Of a DNA stretch of 14,981 nucleotides, positions 14,844 through 14,981 are shown piece by piece. The notes beneath the pieces are model-generated. The model had not been told where the DNA came from. It saw nothing but the letters and a program-made list of their open reading frames with translations, and made no database searches. Where the stretch lies: the NCBI GenBank assembly GCA_022574065.1, contig JACZST010000017.1, positions 1 through 14,981 of the forward strand, written 5' to 3'. The stretch's first letter is position 1. Every line of letters starts with the position of its first letter. Source of the stretch: Acidobacteriota bacterium (GTDB lineage Bacteria > Actinomycetota > Acidimicrobiia > Spongiisociales > UBA5794). A program made the translations under genes and the position numbers.

Positions 14844-14912
14844 TGGACATTCTTGAACCACGAATGGACACTGGTGAAACAATAATGGACACTTGTGAAG
14901 CAATAATGGACA
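14844..14912 (+). mobile_element. 21-bp tandem repeats, possible IS21-family transposon end
   Basis: TGGACA occurs at 14844, 14865, 14886 and 14907, exactly 21 bp apart. The second and third units share TGGACA-C-T-N-GTGAA-N-CAATAA; the first is diverged and the fourth keeps only TGGACA. Read on the minus strand the motif is TGTCCATTATTG. Multiple tandem subterminal repeats of about this size are characteristic of IS21-family ends, where the transposase binds. No transposase gene is inside the window. The left-to-right order of decay suggests an outer edge near 14912, but the orientation is not certain. Confidence 0.45.
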
Positions 14913-14981
14913 GGATGGCCAGCCAGGAACCCCAGTAGAGGGTGCAAAAGCGAGTTTGGGTCTGTTCCAAAGGGGGTGGTC

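Noticed and set aside
14844..14912. CRISPR array
   Set aside because: The 21-bp period has no separate spacers; the repeats are contiguous and only partly conserved, unlike a CRISPR repeat-spacer layout.

Overview
This is a GC-rich bacterial window built around one 3,319-residue secreted protein gene. The Thr/Pro-rich linker after a lipoprotein signal, the paired dockerin loops (NVFDAIT-LQIIVG), the cohesin-like domain and the large RTX/LamG/PKD surface proteins resemble surface proteins I associate with Chloroflexota, perhaps Dehalococcoidia or SAR202-like lineages. That placement is an inference from protein style; no taxonomic marker gene is present.

Layout. Positions 2-1243 (+) hold the C-terminal part of a serine site-specific recombinase whose catalytic N-terminus lies off the left edge. 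It ends 21 bp from the stop of the giant gene (1265-11224, -). That gene encodes a Sec-type signal peptide, an Ig-like module, about 1,700 residues of beta-rich sequence, four calcium-binding RTX arrays separated by degenerate RTX-like repeats, a conserved Trp/Cys-containing module and a C-terminal dockerin. Positions 11225-12867 are a 1.6-kb gene-poor stretch. It contains a diverged 50-bp direct repeat, several hairpins and a 33-codon fragment with an excellent ribosome binding site that looks like the start of a lost alpha/beta hydrolase. Positions 12868-14732 (+) encode a lipoprotein (PKD, Ig-like, LamG, cohesin-like) broken by a one-base frameshift inside the cohesin-like domain. Two hairpins follow its stop, and then a 21-bp tandem repeat that looks like an IS21-type transposon end.

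How the parts may work together. The dockerin on the giant RTX protein and the cohesin-like domain on the divergently encoded lipoprotein suggest a non-cellulosomal, calcium-dependent surface attachment pair: the lipoprotein would sit in the membrane and hold the RTX protein at the cell surface. The frameshift would destroy this function unless it is a sequencing error or is bypassed. The recombinase, the gene remnant and the transposon-like end indicate a mobile, rearranging neighbourhood.
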